64,000 nt of DNA from Legionella waltersii (GCF_001468085.1 NZ_LNZB01000041.1:130175-194174); one strand, 5' to 3'. Positions 1 through 8,648 are shown, numbered from the stretch's first letter. The notes: a model not told the origin generated them from the sequence alone. Numbers and translations: made by a program.

Positions 1-246
1 CAGCAGGGAGTGAGTTGGTCTGCTTGCTGACGCGCGCGGTTCGGTTTCTTTTTTGCTGTTTGAATCAAATCCTAGTCACAGCAGGGAGTGAACCGAGCCG
101 CGCGCGTCAGCAAGCGGATACGGAACTACCCACTTTCACGAATGACGCTTCTAAGGCAGTGCCATTAGGCGACGCACCGGACCAACGCTTACTGACCATC
201 AAAGAAGAGATTTGTTGGGGCACTATAATTTGAGTCGATTGCTCAG
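1..246 (+). repeat. Nested-palindrome element, copy 1 (left part not normal)
   Basis: The core is an inverted repeat with arms at 21-46 and 91-117 around a loop of about 44 bases. The right half then follows the same order as the copy at 38485-38922 and ends in the GAGTCGATTGCTCAG terminus near 232-246. The sequence left of the core (1-16) does not match the usual left half. It repeats the last part of the loop (CAGCAGGGAGTGA also occurs at 79-91), so a second core may lie beyond the window edge. Any short open frames here are fortuitous. The element is non-coding, and no transposase is nearby. Confidence 0.8.
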
Positions 247-324
247 AGAACTTCCCCATCTCTTCCTAGGGGCGTCCATCCACTTCTTTTCTCATTTGCT
301 GGTGGGCCACAATACTGGAGTCAC

Positions 325-1113
325 TTATTTACTTAAAACAGGGGAAATGGTCTGCAAAAGTGACTTAAACACTTTAGGGGTACCTGCAACAACATCGCCT
401 AGGCTTAGAAACTCTTCACCCCCTTGAGCATCGCTTATTAGCCCCCCAGCCTCTCTAATAATGAGAGCACCGGCAGCGATATCCCAAGGTCTAAGTCCAA
501 GTTCCCAAAAACCGTCAATTCTACCACTCGCCACATAAGCAAGGTCTAAAGCGGCTGAACCAGTTCTGCGTACCCCGGCGCACTTTCCAAAGAGTGCTTC
601 AAACGTGGGTAAATAACGCTGTGCTAATTGAACGCTTTTAAAATGAAAGCCTGTTGCTAATAAGGAATCAGATAATTGAGTTTGTTTGGAGACACGAATT
701 CTTCGATCATTTAAACGTGCTCCACGTCCACGGCTAGCTGCGAAACATTCATGTCGAATCGGATCATAAATTACACCATGTTCTAGTCTGTTTTTTACTT
801 TTAGTGCAATGGATACCGAGAAAAAAGGAAATCCGTGGATATAATTCGATGTGCCATCCAAAGGATCAATAATCCAAACTGAATCACTTTCGTCATTTTG
901 AGTGCCGCTTTCCTCTGCAAGGATTCCATGTTGAGGGTAAGCTTTATGAATCGTACTGATAATGGCTTGCTCTGCCTTTATATCCACCTCACTAAAAAAT
1001 TCAAGGCTGTTTTTGGGAGTAATCTTTAATCGGTCAATTTGATCGACATAGCGATTAATAATTTCACCAGCTTGCCGGGCAGCACTGACAGCAATATTAA
1101 GAAGTGGTTCCAT
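325..1113 (-). CDS. suhB: Inositol-1-monophosphatase family protein SuhB
   Basis: This is a magnesium-dependent phosphatase of the inositol monophosphatase fold. In Enterobacteria SuhB also takes part in rRNA transcription complexes. The metal-binding motifs are visible: AEESG, then the DPLDGTSNYIHGFP block, and WDIAAGALIIREAGG near the C-terminus. The start was set at the ATG giving MEPLLNIAVSAARQAGEII, which matches the usual N-terminus and has AAAGAG upstream. A longer in-frame start at 1152 would add 13 non-conserved residues and run to the edge of a repeat. The predicted protein is 262 residues, close to the family norm of about 267. It is transcribed away from trmJ, the same neighbour it has in many Gammaproteobacteria. 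Confidence 0.93.
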   Translation of the reverse strand: MEPLLNIAVSAARQAGEIINRYVDQIDRLKITPKNSLEFFSEVDIKAEQAIISTIHKAYPQHGILAEESGTQNDESDSVWIIDPLDGTSNYIHGFPFFSVSIALKVKNRLEHGVIYDPIRHECFAASRGRGARLNDRRIRVSKQTQLSDSLLATGFHFKSVQLAQRYLPTFEALFGKCAGVRRTGSAALDLAYVASGRIDGFWELGLRPWDIAAGALIIREAGGLISDAQGGEEFLSLGDVVAGTPKVFKSLLQTISPVLSK

Positions 1114-1154
1114 GGATATACTCTTTAGCAACAAAATCATCAATTCTAACACAA

Positions 1155-1279
1155 TCAGGACTTACGCAAAACCCCAATTCTTCGTTAAAAATAGATTTCA
1201 ATTCGGTCATTCAGTGCATCTAAACTCCCTCATTGAAATATAATTTTGCCTCGATCTAGGGGGTTACGTAAGCCCTGAT
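1155..1279. repeat. Small terminal-inverted-repeat element, copy A
   Basis: Imperfect terminal inverted repeats lie at 1155-1175 (TCAGGACTTACGCAAAACCCC) and 1258-1279, 125 bp in all and with no coding capacity. The interior, read on the minus strand, contains AATGAGGGAGTTTAG (1220-1234) followed by TATTTTTAACGAAGA. The same two blocks occur in the same order at 32160-32203. The element fills most of the gap between suhB and trmJ. The ends recall those of small non-autonomous IS derivatives, but no parent transposase is in the window. Confidence 0.6.
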
Positions 1280-1353
1280 AATTTTTATTAAGCACACAAC
1301 AGTCATTAATAGTATGTTAAAATGGACCATTATTTGTATTTGAATCCAACATT

Positions 1354-2103
1354 ATGAATTTAGAATCTATCCGTATTGTTCTAGTTGCCACGTCTCACCC
1401 CGGTAATATTGGTTCTACAGCAAGAGCCATGAAGACTATGGGGCTTAACAAACTTTATCTTGTTACCCCAAAATCCTTTCCGGATCTGAGGGCCAAGGAA
1501 ATGGCTGCTGGGGCTGATGATTTGTTGGAATCAGCCGTAGTAACAAGTTCCTTAGATGAGGCATTAGCAGGGTGCCAGCTAATCTTAGGTACTAGTGCTA
1601 GGCCAAGAGGGCTTTCATTGCCAGGGTTGCTCCCCAAGGATTGTGCGCAACTCATTAGCCAACAAACACAAAGTACACAAGTTGCTATTGTATTTGGAAG
1701 AGAGCATGCAGGTCTTACTAATGAAGAATTATTAAAGTGCCATTACCATATTAATATACCCAGCAACCCAGAATACAGTTCGTTAAATTTAGCTCAGGCA
1801 GTCCAGATCATTGCTTATGAATTAAGAATGAAATTATTGGCTCCAAGTGCCGAAGTCTCGTTAAGGAATGAAGAGTTAGCTACAGCAGATGAAATAGAAC
1901 AGTTCTATGCGCATTTACAACAGGTATTTATAGACATTCAATTTTTAAAGTTAGCGAATCCTCGACGTTTAATGCAAAGAGTACGTCGATTATTTAATCG
2001 CATGATACTGGAAAAAATGGAAGTAAGTATACTTAGAGGCATGCTTAGCCAAGTGCAAAAATCATTGCATTGGGCACGTGACGGTAAAAGGAGCAATAGT
2101 TGA
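1354..2103 (+). CDS. trmJ: tRNA (cytidine/uridine-2'-O-)-methyltransferase TrmJ
   Basis: SPOUT-family methyltransferase that modifies the ribose of nucleotide 32 in the anticodon loop of several tRNAs. The N-terminus IVLVATSHPGNIGSTARAM is the family signature. IVFGREHAGLTNEEL and the region NIPSNPEYSSLNLAQAVQI form the knotted SAM-binding site. At 249 residues it is close to the family length. Its last four bases overlap the TTG start of the cysteine desulfurase gene, so translation is probably coupled. The trmJ-isc order is conserved in many Gammaproteobacteria, although iscR is missing here. Confidence 0.93.
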   Translation: MNLESIRIVLVATSHPGNIGSTARAMKTMGLNKLYLVTPKSFPDLRAKEMAAGADDLLESAVVTSSLDEALAGCQLILGTSARPRGLSLPGLLPKDCAQLISQQTQSTQVAIVFGREHAGLTNEELLKCHYHINIPSNPEYSSLNLAQAVQIIAYELRMKLLAPSAEVSLRNEELATADEIEQFYAHLQQVFIDIQFLKLANPRRLMQRVRRLFNRMILEKMEVSILRGMLSQVQKSLHWARDGKRSNS

Positions 2104-3266
2104 GTAGCAAGTCCATCTATTTTGATTACATGGCAACTACCCCAGTTGATCCGCGAGTCATCAAAGAAATGCTGAAATATCTTGGTCCAGACGGAGTATA
2201 TGGTAATCCTGCTTCAGTCACTCATGACTATGGCAAAGAGGCCGCGAAGGCGGTGGAGAATGCACGCTCTCAAATTGCTGAAGTACTTCATGCTTCACCT
2301 CGCGAGCTGGTGTTTACTTCAGGCGCGACTGAAGCTGATAATTTGGCAATTATTGGTGCTGCTCGTTTTTATAAAAATAAAGGTAAGCATCTAATATCCA
2401 TGAGCACTGAGCATAAAGCAGTCTTGGATAGTTTTCATTACTTAGAAAAAGAAGGTTTTGAAGTTACATACCTACAGCCTGACTCAAAAGGCATACTGGA
2501 TATAAAATCTTTAGAGCAAGCACTTCGAAAAGACACTATTTTAGTGTCTGTTATGCATGTGAATAATGAAATAGGTGTTATACAAGACATTGAAACTATA
2601 GCTGACTTATTGCGCAATAAAGGAATTGTATTTCATGTTGATGCAGCACAAAGTGCAGGAAAGTTAGAGATAAACTTGGAGAAGACGCCAGTTCACCTTA
2701 TGTCTTTTTCTGCACATAAGTTATATGGGCCTAAGGGTGTTGGAGCTTTATTTGTGAGGAATAAACCTAGAATAAGATTACAAGCTCTCACTCATGGAGG
2801 TGGTCATGAGGGTGGCTTGCGTTCAGGAACTTTACCGACACATCAAATTGTGGGAATGGGGGAGGCTTTCGCTTTAGCTGACCTTGAACGACTCAGTGAA
2901 CAAGAAAGAATACTGTCTTATCGAAAACGGATATGGGAAGCGATTCAACAGATACCAAATGTTCGGTTGAATGGTCATGAGCAACAGAGAGTTGCTGGTA
3001 ATCTTAATATTAGTTTTACTGGCTTGGATGGAGATGCAATTCTATTGGCGTTGCATCAGCTGGCTATTTCAACCTCTTCGGCATGCACGTCGGCTAGTAT
3101 CCAACCATCTTATGTGCTGAGAGCAATTGGTTTAAGTGAACAGGAGGCCCAAAGTTCAATTCGGTTATCTCTGGGGCGTTTTACAACAGAAGCCCAGGTA
3201 GAAGAAGCTATAGCAATTATTTGCACACAAATTAAACGCTTACAAACGATTTCACCACTGACATGA
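2100..3266 (+). CDS. iscS: IscS-like cysteine desulfurase
   Basis: PLP-dependent enzyme that removes sulfur from cysteine as a persulfide for Fe-S cluster assembly and tRNA thiolation. Visible features are FDYMATTPVDPRV at the N-terminus, FTSGATEADNLAI, the histidine in STEHKAVLD, the PLP lysine K207 in SFSAHKLYGPKG, and the catalytic cysteine C329 in SSACTSAS. The 388 residues fit a group I (IscS/NifS) enzyme. The start is a TTG at 2100 overlapping the trmJ stop, because the conserved N-terminus begins immediately after it and there is no ATG before FDYMATT. The next gene starts inside its stop codon (ATGA). Confidence 0.93.
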   Translation: MSSKSIYFDYMATTPVDPRVIKEMLKYLGPDGVYGNPASVTHDYGKEAAKAVENARSQIAEVLHASPRELVFTSGATEADNLAIIGAARFYKNKGKHLISMSTEHKAVLDSFHYLEKEGFEVTYLQPDSKGILDIKSLEQALRKDTILVSVMHVNNEIGVIQDIETIADLLRNKGIVFHVDAAQSAGKLEINLEKTPVHLMSFSAHKLYGPKGVGALFVRNKPRIRLQALTHGGGHEGGLRSGTLPTHQIVGMGEAFALADLERLSEQERILSYRKRIWEAIQQIPNVRLNGHEQQRVAGNLNISFTGLDGDAILLALHQLAISTSSACTSASIQPSYVLRAIGLSEQEAQSSIRLSLGRFTTEAQVEEAIAIICTQIKRLQTISPLT

Positions 3267-3676
3267 TGTATAATGATATTGTACAGGATTGTTTTTTTAA
3301 TCCACTCCATGTTGGGACATTGGATTTAAAGAACCCATTTGTTGTTGGTTTGCAGAGAGAGCAACTAGGCCAACAAAACTGCGTCAGTTTTTTTGTGCAA
3401 TGCTCCGCTAAAGGTGTGATTTTACAAGCGAGTTTTAAGTGCAATGGTAATCCATACATGATAGCAGCGCTGGAATGGATATGCAGACAATCAGAAGGAA
3501 AGCAGTTGGATGGCATTTCAAAATTTAGCCATGATGAGCTAATTAAACTCTTTGAAATACCTACTAAGTATTATCCGGCTGCGATTTATATAGAAGGTAT
3601 ATGTAAAGAAATTCAAAATTTAATGATGAAAAAATTGTGGGGTAAGAGCAATGAGTGTAGAAGTTCAAGAAGCTAA
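3263..3676 (+). CDS. Degenerate IscU-like Fe-S scaffold homologue
   Basis: The gene sits where iscU is expected, between iscS and an iscA-like gene, with ATGA overlap upstream and a 26-bp overlap downstream. The 137-residue product aligns with IscU by eye. FFNPLHVGTL matches the NPRNVG region, C40 matches the first cluster ligand, and C60 in FKCNGNPYMIAALEWI matches the second (normally YGCGSAIASSSLV). The third ligand motif HCS is replaced by YYPAA, and the Asp following the first Cys is Ser or Val. Extra cysteines are at 47, 74 and 114. The standard three-Cys-plus-Asp site is therefore incomplete. It may be a diverged scaffold, or a regulator of IscS. The homology assignment rests on position and weak motif matches. 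Confidence 0.65.
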   Translation: MMYNDIVQDCFFNPLHVGTLDLKNPFVVGLQREQLGQQNCVSFFVQCSAKGVILQASFKCNGNPYMIAALEWICRQSEGKQLDGISKFSHDELIKLFEIPTKYYPAAIYIEGICKEIQNLMMKKLWGKSNECRSSRS

Positions 3677-4022
3677 TTCAATTGAATCAAATATTACCTT
3701 TAGTGATACAGCTGTTAAACATATCGTGTCTTATCTATCTAAAAGTAAAGAATACCAAGGTATACGATTATCGGTTAAAAAAACGGGCTGTTCTGGCATG
3801 TCCTACGTTGTTGACTATGTATCGTTGCCTAAAGATGGAGATATCAATTCTCCTTTAACAGGTGAGTATCGAGTTTATGTTGATAAACTTAGTTATCCCT
3901 TCATAAAAAATATGCATGTTGATTATGTGAAACAAGGATTAAACTATAAATTTATTTTTAATAATCCCAATCAAACCGGTCAATGTGGTTGTGGCGAAAG
4001 TTTTACTGTAGAGGAACGGTAA
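3651..4022 (+). CDS. IscA/HesB-family Fe-S cluster carrier
   Basis: A-type carrier protein of Fe-S biogenesis, 123 residues. The three conserved cysteines are present: C47 in TGCSGMSY, and C112 and C114 in the C-terminal CGCGESF. The N-terminus ITFSDTAVKHIVSYL is typical of the family. It is the last gene of the trmJ-iscS-iscU-like-iscA run. No hscBA or ferredoxin gene follows, so this locus is a minimal isc set. It could be IscA or another A-type protein such as ErpA. Position favours IscA. Confidence 0.88.
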   Translation: MSVEVQEANSIESNITFSDTAVKHIVSYLSKSKEYQGIRLSVKKTGCSGMSYVVDYVSLPKDGDINSPLTGEYRVYVDKLSYPFIKNMHVDYVKQGLNYKFIFNNPNQTGQCGCGESFTVEER

Positions 4023-4409
4023 TCATCGGATAATGAATACTTGTTTGTCTATGGCAGAGACATCATCATCTCGACTGTGTCCAACAGAGCCTTGATGGAG
4101 GCAAATTCGTTATCAGGGGTTGTAACCGTCCTATAAAATAAACCTTGATTATGCTTTTGACTACACCAAGGTTGCTATTAATGCTGACTACTATCGGATT
4201 AACTCTTATTATACCCATTAAACACTATATCCAGCTAATTCTGTTGAAAATCAGGTCATGTAAGAGCATGCAGTCGATACCGAGCTAAAAATAAACAGAC
4301 AACAGTAAAAAAAATCAAAAAAATGATGTAAATATTTTTACATTCCTAACCAAAATGATACAATAATCCCTTAATATTTCCTTAAGAAATGAATATCATT
4401 GAAACAATG
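4023..4409. other. Intergenic region between the isc-like operon and fis
   Basis: No convincing gene in about 390 bases. AACCTTG and CAAGGTT form a weak inverted repeat near 4142-4175. An open frame on the minus strand at 4371-4568 overlaps the fis promoter and start and has no RBS or recognisable content, so it is not called. The rest is AT-rich sequence ahead of the fis promoter. Confidence 0.6.
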
Positions 4410-4438
4410 TTTACACTCTTTGTGATATTTGATATTAT
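4410..4438 (+). promoter_or_regulatory. Probable sigma-70 promoter of fis
   Basis: A -35 element TTTACA (4410-4415) and a -10 element TATTAT (4433-4438) are separated by 17 bases. Transcription would start near 4445 and leave a leader of about 70 bases before the fis ATG. A Shine-Dalgarno TAGGAGA lies about 6 bases before the start at 4515. Read from sequence only. Confidence 0.5.
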
Positions 4439-4514
4439 ATCGGTCATGGTGATGGCCAAAAAAGATGTTGTTGGGTAAAAATATATCCATTAATTTGTAT
4501 TGTAGGAGATTAAA

Positions 4515-4805
4515 ATGAATGCAGTAATGCAACAGGTAGTTCAAGGTACGGATGCACTTACACACCAAGTTATTAGTGCAGTTAAAGGTTATTTAACAAA
4601 CGTAAGCGGTGGTAAGGATGCTAATCTAAACCTATATCAACTTATTGTTGAAGAAGTTGAAGCACCTCTATTCCGAACTGTTATGGAATTGACGCGTTAT
4701 AATCAATCAAAAGCTGCTCGGGTTTTAGGTGTAAGCCGTGGTACATTGCGCACTAAGTTGAAACGTTATTTTGATGATGAATTTATTGGAACAAGAGATT
4801 TCTAA
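4515..4805 (+). CDS. fis: Fis-family nucleoid-associated DNA-binding protein
   Basis: Small dimeric DNA-bending protein of 96 residues, close to the 98 of E. coli Fis. The N-terminal half (LNLYQLIVEEVEAPLFRTVM) forms the dimer core. The C-terminal helix-turn-helix is clear: YNQSKAARVLGVSRGTLRTKLKR, residues about 63-85. The usual dusB partner is absent and the gene stands alone behind its own promoter. Legionella species are known to carry several Fis paralogues, some of which regulate Dot/Icm effector genes. Which paralogue this is cannot be told from the sequence alone. Confidence 0.9.
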   Translation: MNAVMQQVVQGTDALTHQVISAVKGYLTNVSGGKDANLNLYQLIVEEVEAPLFRTVMELTRYNQSKAARVLGVSRGTLRTKLKRYFDDEFIGTRDF

Positions 4806-4884
4806 TAAAACTGATTGCAGTAATGATCAAATTTTGCAGTATTCCTGTAAATATTGTAACTATTCAACTCAATTGCTCAATATT

Positions 4885-4984
4885 AATCTGAGCCGTGGTT
4901 GTAAGTGAGCGGAACTTTTGATAGACACGTAGTATTCGTGTACACCCTAAACTGTTCCACTCCCTAATGCCCATGGCTCCGATT
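4885..4984. repeat. 100-bp imperfect palindrome between fis and rnpB
   Basis: Two 31-base arms (4885-4915 and 4954-4984) match as an inverted repeat at most positions, about 22 of 31 by eye. The interior holds a smaller hairpin, ACACG-TAGTATT-CGTGT, near 4925-4941. There is no open frame of note. It lies downstream of fis and upstream of the rnpB promoter. It could act as a fis terminator, but no T-run follows. It could also be a decayed member of the repeat family seen elsewhere, since CTCCCTAATG is shared with the end of the copy at 38485. Confidence 0.6.
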
Positions 4985-5018
4985 GTTAAGGGCTGTGATT
5001 ACTAAATAGTTCTTAATC

Positions 5019-5050
5019 TTGTGGCCTTAGCCCGTCCATTCTGCTAATAT
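5019..5050 (+). promoter_or_regulatory. Candidate rnpB promoter
   Basis: A -10 element TAATAT (5045-5050) lies 9 bases before the first base of RNase P RNA. The best -35 candidate is TTGTGG (5019-5024), with a long 20-base spacer. The -10 position is well supported by the mature RNA start, but the -35 is weak. Confidence 0.4.
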
Positions 5051-5058
5051 TGAATGCA

Positions 5059-5444
5059 GAGTTGGTCAGGCAATCGCTCTTTGTCTTAGGATAAGGGGAG
5101 GAAAGTCCGGGCTCCATAGGGTAGAGTGCCAGGTAACTCCTGGGAGGTGTGAACCTACGGAAAGTGCCACAGAAAATATACCGCTATTTGCGTAGTCATG
5201 CTGACTTGTTCAGAATGATCATGCAAAAGTAAGGGTGAAATGGTGCGGTAAGAGCGCACCGCGCGATTGGTAACAATCGTGGCAGGGAAAACCCCGCTCG
5301 GAGCAAGACCAAATAGGGATCCACGTGACCAATGGTCATAGCGTATGACCCATACGGGATTCGGGTAGGTCGCTTGAGACATACGGTGACGTATGTCCTA
5401 GATGAATGATTGTCCTCGACAGAACCCGGCTTATCGACCAACTC
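5059..5444 (+). ncRNA. rnpB: RNase P RNA (type A), rnpB
   Basis: Catalytic RNA of RNase P, which removes 5' leaders from pre-tRNAs. The conserved blocks appear in order: GAGGAAAGTCCGGGCTCC, then GTGCCAGGTAACTCCTGG, GGGTGAAATGGTGCGGTAAG, GAGCGCACCGCG, TGGTAACAATCG, GAGCAAGACCAAATAGGG, and near the 3' end TAGATGAATGATTGTCC and ACAGAACCCGGCTTATCG. The 5' GAGTTGGTC pairs with the 3' GACCAACTC to close helix P1, which fixes both ends to within a few bases. The length of about 386 is normal for a bacterial type A RNA. Its 3' end lies 7 bases from the gatB stop codon on the other strand. Confidence 0.97.
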
Positions 5445-5451
5445 CTTTATT

Positions 5452-6891
5452 TTACTCGCTTAATTGCATGCGAAGTCTTTCATTAATGTTCTCTGGGCTT
5501 GCCTTACCTTTGGTTTGCTTCATAACCTGACCTACAAAAAAGGCCAATAGTTTTTCTTTGCCAGCTTTATACTCCGCAACTTGCTCAGGATGCTGACTTA
5601 TAATGCGTTGAATTATTCCATCAAGCTCTGAGTCGTTCTGGTTTTGTTGATAACCCTCTCGTTTTAAAATTGCATCAACATCCTTTTCACCTTTCCAAAG
5701 AAATGGAAAAACAATCTTGGCTATGCTTGAGCTCATTGTATTATCACTAATTTTATCGAAGAATTTTGCCATTGTTTGAGGCTCAATCGGTGAATCATCA
5801 AAACTCAAATTTGCCTCATTTAAATTTGCTGAAAATTGTCCTTTGAGCCAATTTATCATTAATTTATCAGGGGCATTACTGTGTTCTTTAACGCGTTTAT
5901 AAAAATGGTAGGCATCTGGGAAAGAGAGGAGAAATAAGATATCCTCTTCGTTTAGGGCGGGAACAGACTTTAATTCATTGTGTATTTCATCTGGCAACGC
6001 AGGCATCTTGTCTCTAATAATTTCAATTTGTTCTTTAGTAATATGAATCGGCAACAAATCAGGATCAGGAAAATAACGATAGTCATTTTCGTTTTCTTTG
6101 CTTCTCATGGAGTGGGTTGTGTTGGTGTCTGGATTATACAGCCGTGTTTCCTGGGTGACTTGCTTTCCACTCTCAAGAAGATCTTGTTGCCTTGCCTGCT
6201 CATAAGAAATGGCTTTTTCTATAAATCGAAATGAATTGAGATTTTTTAGTTCGACTCTCGTACCTAGTTTTGCAGAGTTTTTTGGTTTAATGGATAAATT
6301 CACATCACAACGAAATGATCCTTCTTGCATATTCCCATCGCATATTCCTAAAAAACGCACAAGCTGATGGAGGGATTTCAGATAGCCGATGGCTTCTTCT
6401 ATGGAGTATAAACAGGGTGTTGTTACAATCTCGAGTAATGGGGTTCCCGCTCTATTTAAATCAATACTTGAAAACTGGGAGTGATTATCATGAATAGATT
6501 TCCCCGCATCCTCTTCTAAATGTGCTCTTAGGATATCAACTCGTTTTTTTTCAGCATTTGAACCTAAATGGATATTAAGGTAGCCATTACTTACGATTGG
6601 TTTTTGATACTGGCTGATTTGATACCCTTTGGGTAAATCAGGATAAAAATAATTTTTTCTTTCAAATACAGACAGGTCATTAATTTCTGCATGAATTGCA
6701 AGTCCAAATTGGATTGCCATCGTTATGGCATTTTGGTTTAGCACAGGAAGAACACCTGGCAATCCAGCATCAATATAGCTTGTTTGTGAGTTGGGGGATG
6801 CTCCAAATGCGGTAGAACTGCCTGAAAACAGTTTTGACTTGGTTTTTAATTGTGCATGTACCTCTAGGCCAATAACAGTATCCCAATCCAT
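5452..6891 (-). CDS. gatB: Asp-tRNA(Asn)/Glu-tRNA(Gln) amidotransferase subunit B
   Basis: GatB binds misacylated tRNA, phosphorylates the side chain and passes ammonia from GatA to form Gln-tRNA(Gln) or Asn-tRNA(Asn). Residues 1-290 carry the catalytic cradle (IGLEVHAQLKTKSKLFSGSS, GLPGVLPVLN, ERKNYFYPDLPKGYQISQY, the VELKNLNSFRF block). The C-terminal helical and YqeY-like tail follows. Length is 479, as expected. It is the last gene of gatC-gatA-gatB, with 3 bases between gatA and gatB. The presence of GatCAB suggests that glutaminyl- or asparaginyl-tRNA is made by the indirect route in this organism. Confidence 0.97.
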   Translation of the reverse strand: MDWDTVIGLEVHAQLKTKSKLFSGSSTAFGASPNSQTSYIDAGLPGVLPVLNQNAITMAIQFGLAIHAEINDLSVFERKNYFYPDLPKGYQISQYQKPIVSNGYLNIHLGSNAEKKRVDILRAHLEEDAGKSIHDNHSQFSSIDLNRAGTPLLEIVTTPCLYSIEEAIGYLKSLHQLVRFLGICDGNMQEGSFRCDVNLSIKPKNSAKLGTRVELKNLNSFRFIEKAISYEQARQQDLLESGKQVTQETRLYNPDTNTTHSMRSKENENDYRYFPDPDLLPIHITKEQIEIIRDKMPALPDEIHNELKSVPALNEEDILFLLSFPDAYHFYKRVKEHSNAPDKLMINWLKGQFSANLNEANLSFDDSPIEPQTMAKFFDKISDNTMSSSIAKIVFPFLWKGEKDVDAILKREGYQQNQNDSELDGIIQRIISQHPEQVAEYKAGKEKLLAFFVGQVMKQTKGKASPENINERLRMQLSE

Positions 6892-6894
6892 AAA

Positions 6895-8349
6895 TCACCT
6901 GTGTTGTTCGGGGCTTAATTGATGCCAATTCGTGTGTTGTTGATAAAGATGTGCGATTGACAATAACTGTGCTTCGCTAAAATGTTTACCCATGAGTTGC
7001 ATGCCAATTGGCAACTGGTTCTCATCAAATCCGGCGGGGATGGAGACTGCGGGTAAACCTGCTAAATTAACAGCTACTGTAAACACATCCGCTAAATAGT
7101 TTTGAATCGGATCATCTATTTTTTCGCCGATTTTAAAAGCGGTCGTAGGTGTTGTTGGTCCTAAAATCACATCAACTGAACTGAGAGCTGATAGTAGTTC
7201 TTTTTGAATTAAATGCCGAATTTTTTGTGCTTGCAAATAATAAGCATCAAAATAGCCTGATGAAAGTACGTGTGTGCCAGTTAGAATACGCCTTTTTACC
7301 TCAGCACCAAAACCTTCACTTCGAGAGGCGGTAATGAGTTCAATTAAATTAGATTGCTTTTTACTACGGTGTCCAAAGCGAATTCCATCGTAACGTGAAA
7401 GGTTAGAGGATGCTTCCGCACAGGCTACTACATAATAGCAAGGAACCCAAAGAGCTTGTAACTTTAAATCGATTTCAATGATTTCAGCACCAAGGCTTTC
7501 AAATAATTTTACAGCTTCGTGAATACTCTTTTGTACCGATTTATCAACTTCTGGTTGAAAAAAGCAAGAAGGAAGGCCAATACGTAGTTTTGATGGCAAT
7601 GAGTTAAGTTGATTCACGTAATCAGGTACTGCATTTTTTGCAGAGGTTGAATCCTTTGGGTCAAATCCTGACATGCATTGAAGTATAAGTGCTAAATCCT
7701 CAGCAGACCTAGCAAAAGGTCCTGCTTGATCTAAGCTTGAGGCATATGCAACCATGCCATAACGTGAGACTAGGCCATAAGTAGGCTTTATTCCACTTAT
7801 TCCACAAAAAGCAGCTGGTTGACGGATAGATCCACCTGTATCGGAGCCTATTGCAAAAGGAACAATCTCAGCAGCTACGGCTGCTGCTGAACCGCCGGAT
7901 GAACCACCAGGGACTCTTTGTTTATCCCAAGGGTTTTTTACTGGGCCATAATAACTGTTTTCATTGGATGATCCCATAGCAAATTCATCCATATTGGTCT
8001 TTCCTAAAGCAATTGCGCCATGATTTTTTAATTGGGTTACTATTGTGGCCTCATAGGGGGCTTGAAAATTGGATAACATTTTTGATGCACAAGTTGTGTT
8101 GAGGCGTTTAGTGCAGAATAAATCCTTTATAGCCATAGGAATACCGGTAAGTGGTTTGCCTAGGTTTTTGTTAAGTATCTCATCTGCGGATTTTGCTTCA
8201 GCAAGTGCATTTTCTTCATCGACACTAATAAAAGCATTTAAATCACTGTGTTTCTGAATTTGATTGATGCAGTGCTTAGTTAATTCTAGACTAGATACTT
8301 TACGCTGTTGTAAAGCTTTTGCAAGTTGAATAAGTGACGAAAATTGCAT
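6895..8349 (-). CDS. gatA: Asp-tRNA(Asn)/Glu-tRNA(Gln) amidotransferase subunit A
   Basis: Amidase-signature enzyme that releases ammonia from glutamine for GatB. The catalytic triad Ser-cisSer-Lys is visible: K75 in [10 protein letters not shown]150 in [10 protein letters not shown] and S174 in [12 protein letters not shown]. These are at the spacing known for GatA. Length is 484. It lies 2 bases after gatC and 3 bases before gatB, so the three genes are one transcription unit. Confidence 0.97.
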   Translation of the reverse strand: MQFSSLIQLAKALQQRKVSSLELTKHCINQIQKHSDLNAFISVDEENALAEAKSADEILNKNLGKPLTGIPMAIKDLFCTKRLNTTCASKMLSNFQAPYEATIVTQLKNHGAIALGKTNMDEFAMGSSNENSYYGPVKNPWDKQRVPGGSSGGSAAAVAAEIVPFAIGSDTGGSIRQPAAFCGISGIKPTYGLVSRYGMVAYASSLDQAGPFARSAEDLALILQCMSGFDPKDSTSAKNAVPDYVNQLNSLPSKLRIGLPSCFFQPEVDKSVQKSIHEAVKLFESLGAEIIEIDLKLQALWVPCYYVVACAEASSNLSRYDGIRFGHRSKKQSNLIELITASRSEGFGAEVKRRILTGTHVLSSGYFDAYYLQAQKIRHLIQKELLSALSSVDVILGPTTPTTAFKIGEKIDDPIQNYLADVFTVAVNLAGLPAVSIPAGFDENQLPIGMQLMGKHFSEAQLLSIAHLYQQHTNWHQLSPEQHR

Positions 8350-8351
8350 AA

Positions 8352-8648
8352 TTATTTTTCCGTTGTGATGACCTTGGGAACTAAGTACATTTGGTCCTCA
8401 AACATTGGTGCAAGCGCTTCTAATTCGGCAATGCACTCCTTCTCAGTAATTGCATCCTCTCTAAGCCTTTGGTGAAGAGAAAGAGGATGAAATAAAGGAG
8501 ATACATCCTTCGTGTTTACTGATTTAAGCTGATCAACGAAATCCATAATCGCACTAATTTCTTCCGTCAGTTTTTCAGTGTGGGATGGATCTTCTTCTAA
8601 GTAAGCTAGCTTTGCAATTTGTTGAAGTTCTAAGGCAGAGAGGGTCAT
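8352..8648 (-). CDS. gatC: Asp-tRNA(Asn)/Glu-tRNA(Gln) amidotransferase subunit C
   Basis: Small belt-like subunit of 98 residues that holds GatA and GatB together. Typical features are [16 protein letters not shown] at the N-terminus, the central [25 protein letters not shown], and LREDAITE. It is first in the gatCAB operon. The 60-base gap to the polyketide synthase gene upstream is short, so gatCAB may receive read-through from that long gene unless a promoter lies within the gap or the PKS 3' end. Confidence 0.95.
   Translation of the reverse strand: MTLSALELQQIAKLAYLEEDPSHTEKLTEEISAIMDFVDQLKSVNTKDVSPLFHPLSLHQRLREDAITEKECIAELEALAPMFEDQMYLVPKVITTEK

Noticed and set aside
15-427. Two overlapping short open frames at the left edge
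   Set aside because: They read through the palindromic repeat and the end of suhB. Composition and position indicate chance frames.
1155-1279. Insertion sequence remnant with a transposase fragment
   Set aside because: The ends resemble IS ends, but there is no transposase-like reading frame inside the 125 bp.
4371-4568. 65-residue open frame antisense to fis
   Set aside because: It overlaps the fis promoter and start, has no RBS, and contains no recognisable motif.
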